From: UBA2108 sp002713215
Lineage (GTDB): Bacteria > Bacteroidota > Bacteroidia > Flavobacteriales_G > Salibacteraceae
DNA: 48,810 bases
NCBI GenBank assembly: GCA_937891015.1
Contig: CALAPY010000101.1
Location: 1-48,810 of the forward strand
Direction: 5' to 3'
The notes under the pieces were generated by a model. It saw only the letters and a program-made list of their open reading frames with translations, did not search any database and was not told the DNA's origin. Both the position numbers and the translations under genes were made by a program. The number at the start of each line of letters is the position of its first letter. Position 1 is the first letter of the stretch. Positions 27,228 to 34,973 of this stretch are shown here, in pieces.

Positions 27228-27938
27228 ATGCGTTCTAGAAGAGTAGACATTGAATGTGGTCTTTGTAGTGTTCGTGATAGTTCACTTTTTGGTGGATTGT
27301 GCTCAGAAAGCCGTGAGGAAATAAATAGAAATAAGAGCTGCACTGTTTACAAAAAGAATCAGGTAGTTTTTCATGAGGGAACTCGCCCGCTTGGGGTATT
27401 CTGTATTAATTCCGGTAAGATTAAAATTTATAAAACCGGTGCTGAAGGCAAGGATCAGATTATTCAGATACTTAAGGCTGGAGATATTATGGGATATCGT
27501 GCTATGCTTAGTGAAGATCAGTATCCGGTAAGTGCAGAAACCTTAGAAGAAGCAACCTTATGTTTTATACCCAAGTCCGACTTTCTTCATGTACTTCGCG
27601 AGGATTCAAATTTTACGCAAACCATTATTAAAAGTATGTCAAGGGATTTAGGTTCTATGGCAGATTCGTTAACCTCATTGGCTCAGAAACCGGTTCGTGA
27701 ACGATTGGCGGGTGCATTGTTAATGCTGAAAGAAACCTACGGTGCGGATGATCAAAGCAACGGAACTGCGGAGATTAATTTAACCCGGGAAGATCTGGCT
27801 AATATTGTAGGTACGGCTACAGAAACATTGATTCGACTTCTTCATGATTTTAAAGAAGATAAGTTAATAGAAACGCAGGGACGTAAAATAAAAGTCCTTG
27901 AAGATCAGAAGCTGATTCGGATAGCCAACCTGTACTAA
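27228..27938 (+). CDS. Crp/Fnr-family regulator with Fnr-like cysteines
   Basis: Transcription factor of 236 residues: a cyclic-nucleotide-type jelly roll at about 40-140, a dimer helix, then a winged helix-turn-helix at about 185-228 (LTREDLANIVGTATETLIRLL). Cysteines at C10, C13, C25 and C38 crowd the N-terminus. C112, in TLCFIP, lies where E. coli FNR has its cluster ligand C122 (MVCEIP). E. coli FNR binds a 4Fe-4S cluster through three N-terminal cysteines and C122, so an oxygen- or NO-responsive cluster is plausible here, although the C-x2-C-x11-C spacing differs. It has its own promoter. A TGAT-N4-ATCA box lies just after its stop, ahead of the stress-protein genes. Confidence 0.9.
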   Translation: MRSRRVDIECGLCSVRDSSLFGGLCSESREEINRNKSCTVYKKNQVVFHEGTRPLGVFCINSGKIKIYKTGAEGKDQIIQILKAGDIMGYRAMLSEDQYPVSAETLEEATLCFIPKSDFLHVLREDSNFTQTIIKSMSRDLGSMADSLTSLAQKPVRERLAGALLMLKETYGADDQSNGTAEINLTREDLANIVGTATETLIRLLHDFKEDKLIETQGRKIKVLEDQKLIRIANLY

Positions 27939-27940
27939 TA

Positions 27941-27954
27941 ATGATTAATATCAT
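27941..27954 (+). promoter_or_regulatory. Fnr-type box
   Basis: ATGAT-TAAT-ATCAT carries the Fnr half-sites TGAT and ATCA at the canonical four-base spacing (consensus TTGAT-N4-ATCAA). It lies directly behind the Fnr-type gene and about 205 bases before the next start codon. It may control the genes at 28160-30004 from a distance, or be chance. Confidence 0.4.
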
Positions 27955-28159
27955 AATTGTTTTTGATGCCCCTCATTTGAATTTCTAAATGTTTCAGGGA
28001 CATTTGCTAGGCGTCGAATGTTAAGAGACATATAATTTCAAATAGTCGCTACGTACTAATCAGCTGTAGTTGGTGATTGGTTGTGACGATCAAAAACAAA
28101 AACTAAATATTAGGTCTCTTTTTTTGCCGAAAATCTATCGCTAATTAAATAGACTTTCA

Positions 28160-28909
28160 ATGGAGAGAAAAAAAATAATCCTGATTCTTAAAAATGATAT
28201 CGATCATAATATCGGAACAATTGATTTCATGCACCAACATTTTACGAATTGTTCAATTGACATAGTGTTTTTGGACTATCCAATAAAAAAAAGCGAGAAG
28301 AGAATTGGAGACCATTTTAAAAACCTTATAACCACAAGCAAGCAATATTATGATTCAAGTAATAAATATCGGCTTGCGCAATCCGAGCCATTAAGCTCCG
28401 GAGCATTTAATTTGGCGATTGATTACTACGATTTATTGGTAACTGACGAAAGCGATTATGAGAATGTTAGAAAAATAGTTAGCACCGAAAATTTGAACAA
28501 CGTATTTCTGCCTTTGCTTATTATCCCCATAACCGGTCAAAAATTTAAAGATGTTGTATTTCTAAGTACCCGCTCTGAAAATACGATGGTAGCATTTAAA
28601 AAATTCTGCTATTTATTTCCAGCTATTTGCAAGGACGGTGACTCTTTGCTTTTAAGATTTATGGATAATAGTAAAGATGGGCTAACCGTTGATGAAGAAA
28701 AATTGTTGTTTGAGTATTTAAAAACCAAGTGCAGTAACTTGTCGATTCACAAGGTTCATGGTGAATTGCAAAGCGCTGATAAAAAAGTCATTAATCTTTC
28801 AGAGAAGACACTTTTCGTAGTTGACAACCCGGGCTTTAATTTAAAAAAATGGATTGGTACAAATAAAAGTACCAATAGTCCATACGCCCTTTTTTCACTT
28901 TCCGCTTAA
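28160..28909 (+). CDS. hypothetical protein, possibly a degenerate universal stress protein
   Basis: Cytoplasmic protein of 249 residues without a signal peptide. I recognise no family with confidence. The opening (KKIILILKNDID...NCSIDIVFLDYP) and the restart at about 135 (KFKDVVFLSTRSENTMVAFKKFCYLFP) recall the two strand-helix starts of tandem Usp domains. The ATP-binding loop G-x2-G-x9-G(S/T) of active Usp proteins is not seen. A true tandem Usp gene lies 250 bases downstream. It is preceded by a 221-base gap that holds an Fnr-type box at 27941. The last codons form one arm of a hairpin (28893-28917) without a T-run. Confidence 0.6.
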   Translation: MERKKIILILKNDIDHNIGTIDFMHQHFTNCSIDIVFLDYPIKKSEKRIGDHFKNLITTSKQYYDSSNKYRLAQSEPLSSGAFNLAIDYYDLLVTDESDYENVRKIVSTENLNNVFLPLLIIPITGQKFKDVVFLSTRSENTMVAFKKFCYLFPAICKDGDSLLLRFMDNSKDGLTVDEEKLLFEYLKTKCSNLSIHKVHGELQSADKKVINLSEKTLFVVDNPGFNLKKWIGTNKSTNSPYALFSLSA

Positions 28910-28947
28910 AAGTGAAATTAAACGTGCGTTTATTCATACTTTATAAA

Positions 28948-28955
28948 TATTTTTG
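28948..28955 (+). promoter_or_regulatory. -7 promoter element of the small-protein/Usp pair
   Basis: TATTTTTG matches TAnnTTTG and ends 24 bases before the ATG at 28980. No TTG lies at the -33 position. Confidence 0.45.
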
Positions 28956-28979
28956 AAGCAGATAAATTAAGAATTGGCT

Positions 28980-29156
28980 ATGGGTAAAAAGCAATTAACA
29001 GCATTGGTGATAATACTGGTTTCGTTTCTATTATTCTTTTATAAAGGGTTTCTGGATTTCTCAACGGCTAGTCCATTTGTAAATCTTTTCAGCTTTTTAG
29101 CATTGTTGGCTGGAACAGTTGCAGCAATTGGTATTGGTAACTCTGGAGCTCGATAG
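28980..29156 (+). CDS. small membrane protein, 58 residues
   Basis: Starts MGKKQLTALVIILVSFLLFF, giving a first membrane helix at about 6-24. A second helix lies at about 33-53 (FVNLFSFLALLAGTVAAIGIG) and a short tail NSGAR follows. A TTG two codons earlier is possible, but the ATG is preferred. It ends two bases before the universal stress protein start, so the two are co-transcribed. No known family is recognised. A two-helix hairpin of this size could be a membrane stress or regulatory peptide; function is unknown. Confidence 0.65.
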   Translation: MGKKQLTALVIILVSFLLFFYKGFLDFSTASPFVNLFSFLALLAGTVAAIGIGNSGAR

Positions 29157-29158
29157 AT

Positions 29159-30004
29159 ATGAAGGGGTCCATCACAATATTATTACCCACAGATTTTTCT
29201 GAATCTGCTCGTAATGCTATGCGCTATGGTTTACAGTTGTATAAGGGAAGGGGCTGTAATTTTATTATGCTCAATTCAGTTGAGCCTACTACGTCGTCCA
29301 GCAGCGCAGGCATGATTATGAACATGAGTGAAATTCTTACCAAGGATTCGCTCGAAGGATTAAAGAAGGATAAAGAGTGGATAGAAGCTTTGCCCGAGGC
29401 AGAAGGCTGTTCTGTTGAAACGGTTCAAATGTTTGGTGAATTCTTGGGCTGTGTTAATCATATAATCAAGGACCGATCGATTGACATGGTAATTATGGGT
29501 ACTACCGGAGCCAGTGGATTAAAGGAGTTTTTTGTTGGAAGTAATGCAGCTTCTGTAATCTTAGATGTTAATCTGCCAACGCTAACGGTGCCTTTTAATG
29601 CCAAATTCGAAGGCATTAGCAAAATTGTTTTTGCTACGGATTTTAATCTGTTTAAAAGCCTGGATCACCTTCAGTTTTTAAAAGAAATTGCCATTCGAAG
29701 AGAAGCTCAATTGACCTTATTGCATGTAACAAAAAGTTCAAGTAAGATATCCGAAGAGAATAAGGCCAAATCCAGGGATCATCTGTTGAAGTATTTTGAA
29801 GATTGCTCCGTCAATGTAGAGTATTCTAAAAATGATGATACGGTAGAGGGGATACAAGCTTATATGCGAAAAAATACGGACGCTGATATTTTGGCTATGG
29901 TTCCTCGAAAAAAGAACTTCTTTGAAAAAATATTTTCAAAAAGTGTAGCTAAAAAAGTAGCCTACCACAGCAGGGTTCCGATGTTAACTTTGCAGCAGCA
30001 TTAG
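29159..30004 (+). CDS. tandem universal stress protein
   Basis: Cytoplasmic protein of 281 residues made of two Usp domains. The first (about 1-145) starts ITILLPTDFSESARNAMRYG and ends MVIMGTTGASGLKEFFVGSNAASVI, the ATP-type loop G-T-T-G-A-S-G, so it may bind ATP. The second (about 150-281) starts ISKIVFATDFNLFKSLDHLQFL and ends DILAMVPRKKNFFEKIFSKSVAKKV, where the glycine loop is lost. Tandem Usp proteins are linked to low-oxygen and starvation survival, which fits the Fnr-type gene upstream. It follows the 58-residue membrane protein by two bases. Confidence 0.92.
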   Translation: MKGSITILLPTDFSESARNAMRYGLQLYKGRGCNFIMLNSVEPTTSSSSAGMIMNMSEILTKDSLEGLKKDKEWIEALPEAEGCSVETVQMFGEFLGCVNHIIKDRSIDMVIMGTTGASGLKEFFVGSNAASVILDVNLPTLTVPFNAKFEGISKIVFATDFNLFKSLDHLQFLKEIAIRREAQLTLLHVTKSSSKISEENKAKSRDHLLKYFEDCSVNVEYSKNDDTVEGIQAYMRKNTDADILAMVPRKKNFFEKIFSKSVAKKVAYHSRVPMLTLQQH

Positions 30005-30071
30005 TTTTAAACCAACCTTCATCACCTAACCCTACGTAGTAGATATTGTTATCTTACTTAGTAATCAAGAA

Positions 30072-30104
30072 TTGTTGTGCAATGAACAACAACAAGTTTT
30101 TTTT
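30072..30104 (+). terminator. probable terminator after the Usp gene
   Basis: TTGTTGT, loop GCAATGA, ACAACAA, then CAAG and eight T (30097-30104). The stem is AT-rich and the T-run starts four bases after it, so strength is uncertain. It separates the stress genes from the transferase operon. Confidence 0.45.
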
Positions 30105-30136
30105 ACTTTTAATTTAGTTTCATTGGAGCTGTAAGA

Positions 30137-30763
30137 ATGTTTGAATTGTCAGGTGAGGTATATGGAAATTTACTAATGATCTTTGCTAAGAATAGCAGTG
30201 AAGGCAAGGTCAAAACACGCCTGGCAAAAGACATTGGTGACAAGAAAGCATTGGAGATTTACCAATTATTATTGAAGCATACACGAGATGTCGCGCTCGG
30301 GGTAAACTGTTTTAGAATGGTGGTTTATTCTGATTTTATTGACTTTGAAGACCATTTGTTCAATAACCACTACTTCCTTAAAGATGAACAATCCTCAGGA
30401 AATTTGGGAGAACGCTTAAGCAATTCCTTTAAAACCAATTTTGAAGAAGGTTTTGATAATATAGTATGCATTGGCAGTGATTGTTTTGAATTAACATCGG
30501 AGATTATTGAAGATGCTTTTGAAAAGTTGAAAAACAATGATGTTGTTATTGGGCCGGCCAAGGATGGCGGATACTATTTAATTGGACTAAAAAAAATGCA
30601 TAGTCAACTTTTTGAAAACAAGGAATGGAGCACTCCCAATATTCTGTTGGATACACTACTGGATCTAAAGAATTTGAATTTAAAGTACGAACTCCTTCCT
30701 ACGTTAAGCGACGTGGACAACGTAGACGATTTGGATTCGACCTTGAAGGCGGTCCTGGATTAA
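30137..30763 (+). CDS. TIGR04282-type transferase (DUF2064), arsenosugar-associated
   Basis: Glycosyltransferase-A-like enzyme of 208 residues without membrane segments. It opens LLMIFAKNSSEGKVKTRLAK, the nucleotide-binding start of the family, and carries VCIGSDCFELT and GPAKDGGYYLIGLKK, the DxD-like and product-site signatures. NCBI calls this family rSAM/selenodomain-associated transferase 1, or arsenosugar biosynthesis glycosyltransferase TIGR04282. The biochemical reaction is not established. Three bases separate it from the TIGR04283-type gene and the phosphorylase follows, so the three form an operon. No arsM or arsS is in the window. Confidence 0.9.
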   Translation: MFELSGEVYGNLLMIFAKNSSEGKVKTRLAKDIGDKKALEIYQLLLKHTRDVALGVNCFRMVVYSDFIDFEDHLFNNHYFLKDEQSSGNLGERLSNSFKTNFEEGFDNIVCIGSDCFELTSEIIEDAFEKLKNNDVVIGPAKDGGYYLIGLKKMHSQLFENKEWSTPNILLDTLLDLKNLNLKYELLPTLSDVDNVDDLDSTLKAVLD

Positions 30764-30766
30764 GAC

Positions 30767-31453
30767 ATGGACATCAGCATAATTATTCCTACCTGGAATG
30801 AGGAAGAAAATATTGCATTTCTAATCGACAGAATCAATAATGATTTGACCCGGAACCTTAAATACGAAATAATTATTGTAGACGGAGGCAGTTCCGACAA
30901 TACCATAAAGTTGGCCAATGAACGAAATGTGAAGTTAATTCTTACGCAGAAGGGTAGAGGGAACCAATTGTGCACTGGCGCCAAAGAAGCTAATGGTGAG
31001 ATTCTTTATTTCTTACACGCAGATTCAATTCCACCGCCTGGCTTTTTGAATCTGATTATGCAGGAAATTGAAAATGGTGCAGAAGTTGGCTGTTTTCAAC
31101 TGAAGTTTACACCTTCAAATTTGATTCTTAGGTTTTACGAGTTTTTTGTTGGGTACCCTTATCTCCTTTTCAGAGGGGGAGACCAGTCCTTGTTTATAAC
31201 CAGGAAATTGTATGCCAAAATTGATGGTTTTAATAAAAACTTAAAATTTATGGAAGATATAGACTTATTAAAACGGGTGAACAAGGTTGCTAAGCTTCGG
31301 ATACTTAAGGAAAGGATTCTTACATCGTCACGTAAATATTCATCGAATGGCGTAATCAGACTTCAATTAATCTTTGGAGTCATGCATACGTTATTTTGGC
31401 TGAACTATTCTCCTGAAAAAATTGAAAGCTTTTACTATAAAACAGTAGTATGA
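30767..31453 (+). CDS. TIGR04283-type family 2 glycosyltransferase, arsenosugar-associated
   Basis: GT-A family 2 enzyme of 228 residues. ISIIIPTWNEEENI is the UDP-sugar binding start and VDGGSSDNT the first acidic site. KGRGNQLCTGAKEANG and LHADSIPPPGF are diagnostic of rSAM/selenodomain-associated transferase 2 (TIGR04283). GGDQSLFITRKLY and FMEDIDLLKRV complete the family pattern. No hydrophobic anchor is obvious. It overlaps the purine nucleoside phosphorylase start by four bases. In arsenosugar clusters such a transferase is thought to add the aglycone or sugar part; this is inference from context. Confidence 0.9.
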   Translation: MDISIIIPTWNEEENIAFLIDRINNDLTRNLKYEIIIVDGGSSDNTIKLANERNVKLILTQKGRGNQLCTGAKEANGEILYFLHADSIPPPGFLNLIMQEIENGAEVGCFQLKFTPSNLILRFYEFFVGYPYLLFRGGDQSLFITRKLYAKIDGFNKNLKFMEDIDLLKRVNKVAKLRILKERILTSSRKYSSNGVIRLQLIFGVMHTLFWLNYSPEKIESFYYKTVV

Positions 31454-32265
31454 ATATGAAAGAGATAAGGCAGGCGGCCGATTATATTAAGAAGCAAGGA
31501 GTTTTAGCTCCGCAGGTGGGTATAGTGTTGGGTACAGGCCTTGGAAAACTATTGGATTCAGTTGATGTTGAATTAAGCATTGACTATAGTGATATTCCAA
31601 ACTTTCCATTGGCTACGGTTGAGTTTCACCAGGGTAAACTGGTTTATGGCGAATTGTTTGGAAAGAAGATTTTGGCTATGGCCGGTCGGTTTCATTACTA
31701 TGAGGGGTATTCCATGAAACAAATTACTTTACCCATTCGAGTTATGAAATTGCTTGGAGTTGAAAACCTGATTATTTCAAATGCTGCCGGCGGTATCAAT
31801 TTAAATTACGATAAAAGTGATTTAATGCTTATCGATGATCACATTAACCTTCTTCCGGATAATCCACTGATCGGAAAAAACCTGGATGAGCAAGGACCTA
31901 GATTTCCGGACATGTCACGTCCTTATTCCGAAAAATTAAACAACCTGCTAGAAACTATTGCTACTGAGAAAGATATTAATTTGAGGAGTGGAGTCTATGC
32001 TTCTGTATCGGGGCCTAATTTGGAGACAAGAGCGGAGTATCGATATTTGGGAATTATTGGTGCTGATGCGGTAGGTATGTCAACAGTTCCAGAGGTAATC
32101 GTTGCAAATCATATTGGTATGCCGTGCTGTGCAATTTCAGTAATAACAGACCTTTGCGATCCGGATAATTTACATCCCATGGATATTGAGGACATTATAC
32201 AGGCAGCAAGTGTTGGTGAGCAAAAACTGATAATTCTGGTTAAGGAACTGCTAAGAAAGCTTTAG
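31450..32265 (+). CDS. purine nucleoside phosphorylase, predicted for 5'-modified adenosine
   Basis: Trimeric-type (class I) purine nucleoside phosphorylase of 271 residues, splitting a nucleoside with phosphate to base and ribose 1-phosphate. It shows the phosphate loop GTGLG at 29-33, RFHYYEGY at 80-87, NAAGGIN at 111-117 and GPNLETRAEY at 188-197. Matching human PNP, E201 is kept as E192, but N243 is D234 (in VITDLCD) and the 5'-contact H257 aligns with I246. In methylthioadenosine phosphorylase the equivalent positions are Asp and a hydrophobic residue, which favour adenine and 5'-substituted ribose. This suits release of adenine from a 5'-modified adenosine. An alternative ATG lies two codons on (31456). 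It ends eight bases before a convergent gene. Confidence 0.9.
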   Translation: MNMKEIRQAADYIKKQGVLAPQVGIVLGTGLGKLLDSVDVELSIDYSDIPNFPLATVEFHQGKLVYGELFGKKILAMAGRFHYYEGYSMKQITLPIRVMKLLGVENLIISNAAGGINLNYDKSDLMLIDDHINLLPDNPLIGKNLDEQGPRFPDMSRPYSEKLNNLLETIATEKDINLRSGVYASVSGPNLETRAEYRYLGIIGADAVGMSTVPEVIVANHIGMPCCAISVITDLCDPDNLHPMDIEDIIQAASVGEQKLIILVKELLRKL

Positions 32266-32273
32266 TTTTTATG

Positions 32274-34880
32274 CTAAGCTGTTGATGGGTGATTAGCTTC
32301 GTGATCTTGATGCGCCTTAATGAGTTTTTTCTTGATAATGGCTTCAACCGGAAACAATATAAGTCCCAGCAACGCATTTAAACCAACTTTTATAAAGACT
32401 ACGTTACCTATTTGTCCCTCAAAATAATCCTCAACGAAGTTTATACCATACTCAAATACAATAATTATTGCAATAGAAGCGAGGATGGTCGCAATTCGAG
32501 ATCCACCTGTTCTACGTCCATAAAATACGGCCAGCGATAACATGAGTCCAATGAGTAAAATCTGAATCACATAAAACCAAGTGCTGCTATAAAATGGAGT
32601 TTTAATTTCAAAACTGTAAGTGGCTACATCACTTTCAACATTGTCCGCATTAATTGCTACTACTTCGAAGGTGTACGATTTTGGCCTTAAGTTAGTGTAA
32701 GAAGACTCTCTTTGGTTAGTAGTGTCCCAACCAGTCTTTTTATAATTGATCAGGCGATATCTGTATTTTACCTTCTTCGGGTTGTTCAAGCTAATTCCAG
32801 TAAACAAAAAGGTTAGATCATTATTTTCTGCATCAAATACACTGTTAAAGGGATAAGGGGATTCAATGCGATTAACCTTAAGACTCTTGTTAATTTTTAT
32901 TCTGGGTTTAGTGTTATTGTGGTAGTCAACATTTGGATTGTATTTTACAGCTCCTAGAATGGTTCCAAACCAGAGGTTGCCGTTTCGGTCAATTGCCGTA
33001 CTGTTTGGGTTTACTTCAACTCCAAGGAACCCTTCTGATTTTCCATAATGAGAGAATTCGTTAAGCTTTCGATCATATTTTTCAATTCCATAAGTGGTGC
33101 CGAACCAAATATTGTTGTCGAGATCGGCAACAATTGCGTAAGGTGTTTCACTTTTCATTCCATTCTTGGTGTTGTAGTTGGTAAAGGTTTTTCCATCATA
33201 GTGGTAAAGACCACCTGTATAACACCCAATCCAGATTTCACCTTTTTGGTCTAGCGCAAGAGACAGAACAACTTTGTGGTTCATCCCATCTTTCTCATCA
33301 TAAATTCGGAAATTCTCACCGTCGAAACTGGTTAAACTACCTCCAAGCACAGCAAACCATAAGGTTCCGTTTTTATCCTTTATAATTTTGGTAACGCTAT
33401 TTCCACCCAGGCCATCTTCTTCTGTGAAAACGGTCATTTTATGGGTCATTTTATTGATTCGGGCAACCCCGCTTCTCGTACCTACCCATATATTTTGATT
33501 GTCATCTTCGCAGATGCTCATAATCACATCTTGAATATGGGCTTCTATGTTTATTTGCTCATATTTACCATGTACTCTCCTTCTGAAAAGGTTTCCGGTT
33601 CCTGTTCCGAACCAGATATCCCCATCAGAATCTTTGTACAAGGCCATAACCGGGAGGTTACTCAATCCTTCAATGTTGTATTTGCCAACGATGAGCGAAT
33701 CGTTATTGATGTTATCAGCGTTCATCAATTGAGAAACACCCCGGTTGGTCCCCAACCACACATTGCCATTGTCGTCGGTAAGAATACTCCAGATAATATT
33801 GTTGGTTAGGCTAACACTTTCATCGTACAAAACGAAATAATCACTGGTATACTGATTCAATCCAACATCAGTGCCAATCCAGATCGTGTTTTCCCGATCC
33901 ATATACAACGACTTAATGTTATAAAAACTTAAGCCTTGCTCCGTACTGTAGTGTTTGAATTTATATCCCTTGCCCTTTTTTACACAAACCTTTAAACCGT
34001 CATTGGCCGTTCCAATCCATAATTCGCCATGATTATCTTTTAGAAAATTGGTAATAAGATTAGCGCCAAGTTCTGTTTTTTCATTCATTATGCTTATGGC
34101 AGACTTACCATTTCCTGAAGCTACTCTTTTATTATTCTCGATCTTCCAGAAACTAATTCCCTTGTTGGTTCCAACCCACAATTCCTCATCGTATTCTATT
34201 AATGCAGTAATGTGGTTGCCTGCCAGCCCTTTATCTTCATTGATATTTAGTATTTCTGCTTTTTCATTTAACAGGTCGATAAGATTTATAACAAATAATC
34301 CTTCGGTTTCGGTACCTGCCCACAGAACTCCCTCTTTATCCAAATGGATGGTAGTAATAAACCGGGAACCTTCATTTTTTTCAGAAATGTCGTACCGCTT
34401 AACTTCCTGCCTTTCCATGTTATAAACAAACAAGCCACTGCCCAGAGTTGAAAAAATGATATTACCACCAATGGTATCTTCAATTATGGATGAAACTTCC
34501 TGATAGGAGCTGAATTTTTCAATTTTAATTGAAACAAATTGCTCCGTATTCATATCGTATTTGGTTATTGAGCCTCCCCAATGGCCAAACCACAAATGCC
34601 CTTCGCTATCTTTAAAGCTGGTGGTTATCCGGTTTTCCGCCAGGCTGTCTTTTTTATAATAATTGGTAAAATTTATTCCATCGTAGCTTGATAATCCGGA
34701 AACAGTACCTATCCAAAGGCGACCATCATTACTTTGTACAAGTGAGTTTACCTGTGATTGTGGCAGCCCATGTTCAACACCATATTGAACAAAATTTATA
34801 ATCTGGGAATGCGCTACCGGAGCGGAAAGCAACAAAAATGATAGTAAGATTTTTGTGATGATCTCTAATGTTATTCGCAT
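32274..34880 (-). CDS. two-component-type propeller sensor without kinase
   Basis: Exported sensor-like protein of 868 residues. After a signal peptide (MRITLEIITKILLSFLLLSAPVAHSQ) come about 13 reg_prop repeats of the LWIGTxxGL kind in two propeller groups (to about 680). A Y_Y_Y beta-sandwich follows (KVKYRYRLINYKKTGW ... RPKSYTFEVVAIN). Then three membrane helices close the protein at about 770-860 (WFYVIQILLIGLML, IATILASIAIIIVF, KVGLNALLGLILF). In hybrid two-component systems this layout leads to a histidine kinase, which is missing here. A signal could pass to another membrane partner. The ATG at 34880 is preferred over a TTG at 34895. It converges on the phosphorylase gene with only eight bases between. 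Confidence 0.88.
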   Translation of the reverse strand: MRITLEIITKILLSFLLLSAPVAHSQIINFVQYGVEHGLPQSQVNSLVQSNDGRLWIGTVSGLSSYDGINFTNYYKKDSLAENRITTSFKDSEGHLWFGHWGGSITKYDMNTEQFVSIKIEKFSSYQEVSSIIEDTIGGNIIFSTLGSGLFVYNMERQEVKRYDISEKNEGSRFITTIHLDKEGVLWAGTETEGLFVINLIDLLNEKAEILNINEDKGLAGNHITALIEYDEELWVGTNKGISFWKIENNKRVASGNGKSAISIMNEKTELGANLITNFLKDNHGELWIGTANDGLKVCVKKGKGYKFKHYSTEQGLSFYNIKSLYMDRENTIWIGTDVGLNQYTSDYFVLYDESVSLTNNIIWSILTDDNGNVWLGTNRGVSQLMNADNINNDSLIVGKYNIEGLSNLPVMALYKDSDGDIWFGTGTGNLFRRRVHGKYEQINIEAHIQDVIMSICEDDNQNIWVGTRSGVARINKMTHKMTVFTEEDGLGGNSVTKIIKDKNGTLWFAVLGGSLTSFDGENFRIYDEKDGMNHKVVLSLALDQKGEIWIGCYTGGLYHYDGKTFTNYNTKNGMKSETPYAIVADLDNNIWFGTTYGIEKYDRKLNEFSHYGKSEGFLGVEVNPNSTAIDRNGNLWFGTILGAVKYNPNVDYHNNTKPRIKINKSLKVNRIESPYPFNSVFDAENNDLTFLFTGISLNNPKKVKYRYRLINYKKTGWDTTNQRESSYTNLRPKSYTFEVVAINADNVESDVATYSFEIKTPFYSSTWFYVIQILLIGLMLSLAVFYGRRTGGSRIATILASIAIIIVFEYGINFVEDYFEGQIGNVVFIKVGLNALLGLILFPVEAIIKKKLIKAHQDHEANHPSTA

Positions 34881-34973
34881 AAATATATCCAGCAAATTTG
34901 AGTTGTGTAAAGCTAAATTAAAAATTAAAATGGCAAGGGGAATATTCAGCTTATTACTCCACCTGTTATCGAC

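Noticed and set aside
28893..28917. Nine-pair hairpin TTTCACTTT/AAAGTGAAA at the end of the 28160 gene
   Set aside because: No T-run follows on either strand and the stem is AT-rich, so I did not call a terminator.
34048..34425. Open reading frame of 125 codons opposite the propeller gene
   Set aside because: It lies wholly antisense within a well-supported gene, shows no domain or promoter, and arises from repeat-rich sequence.
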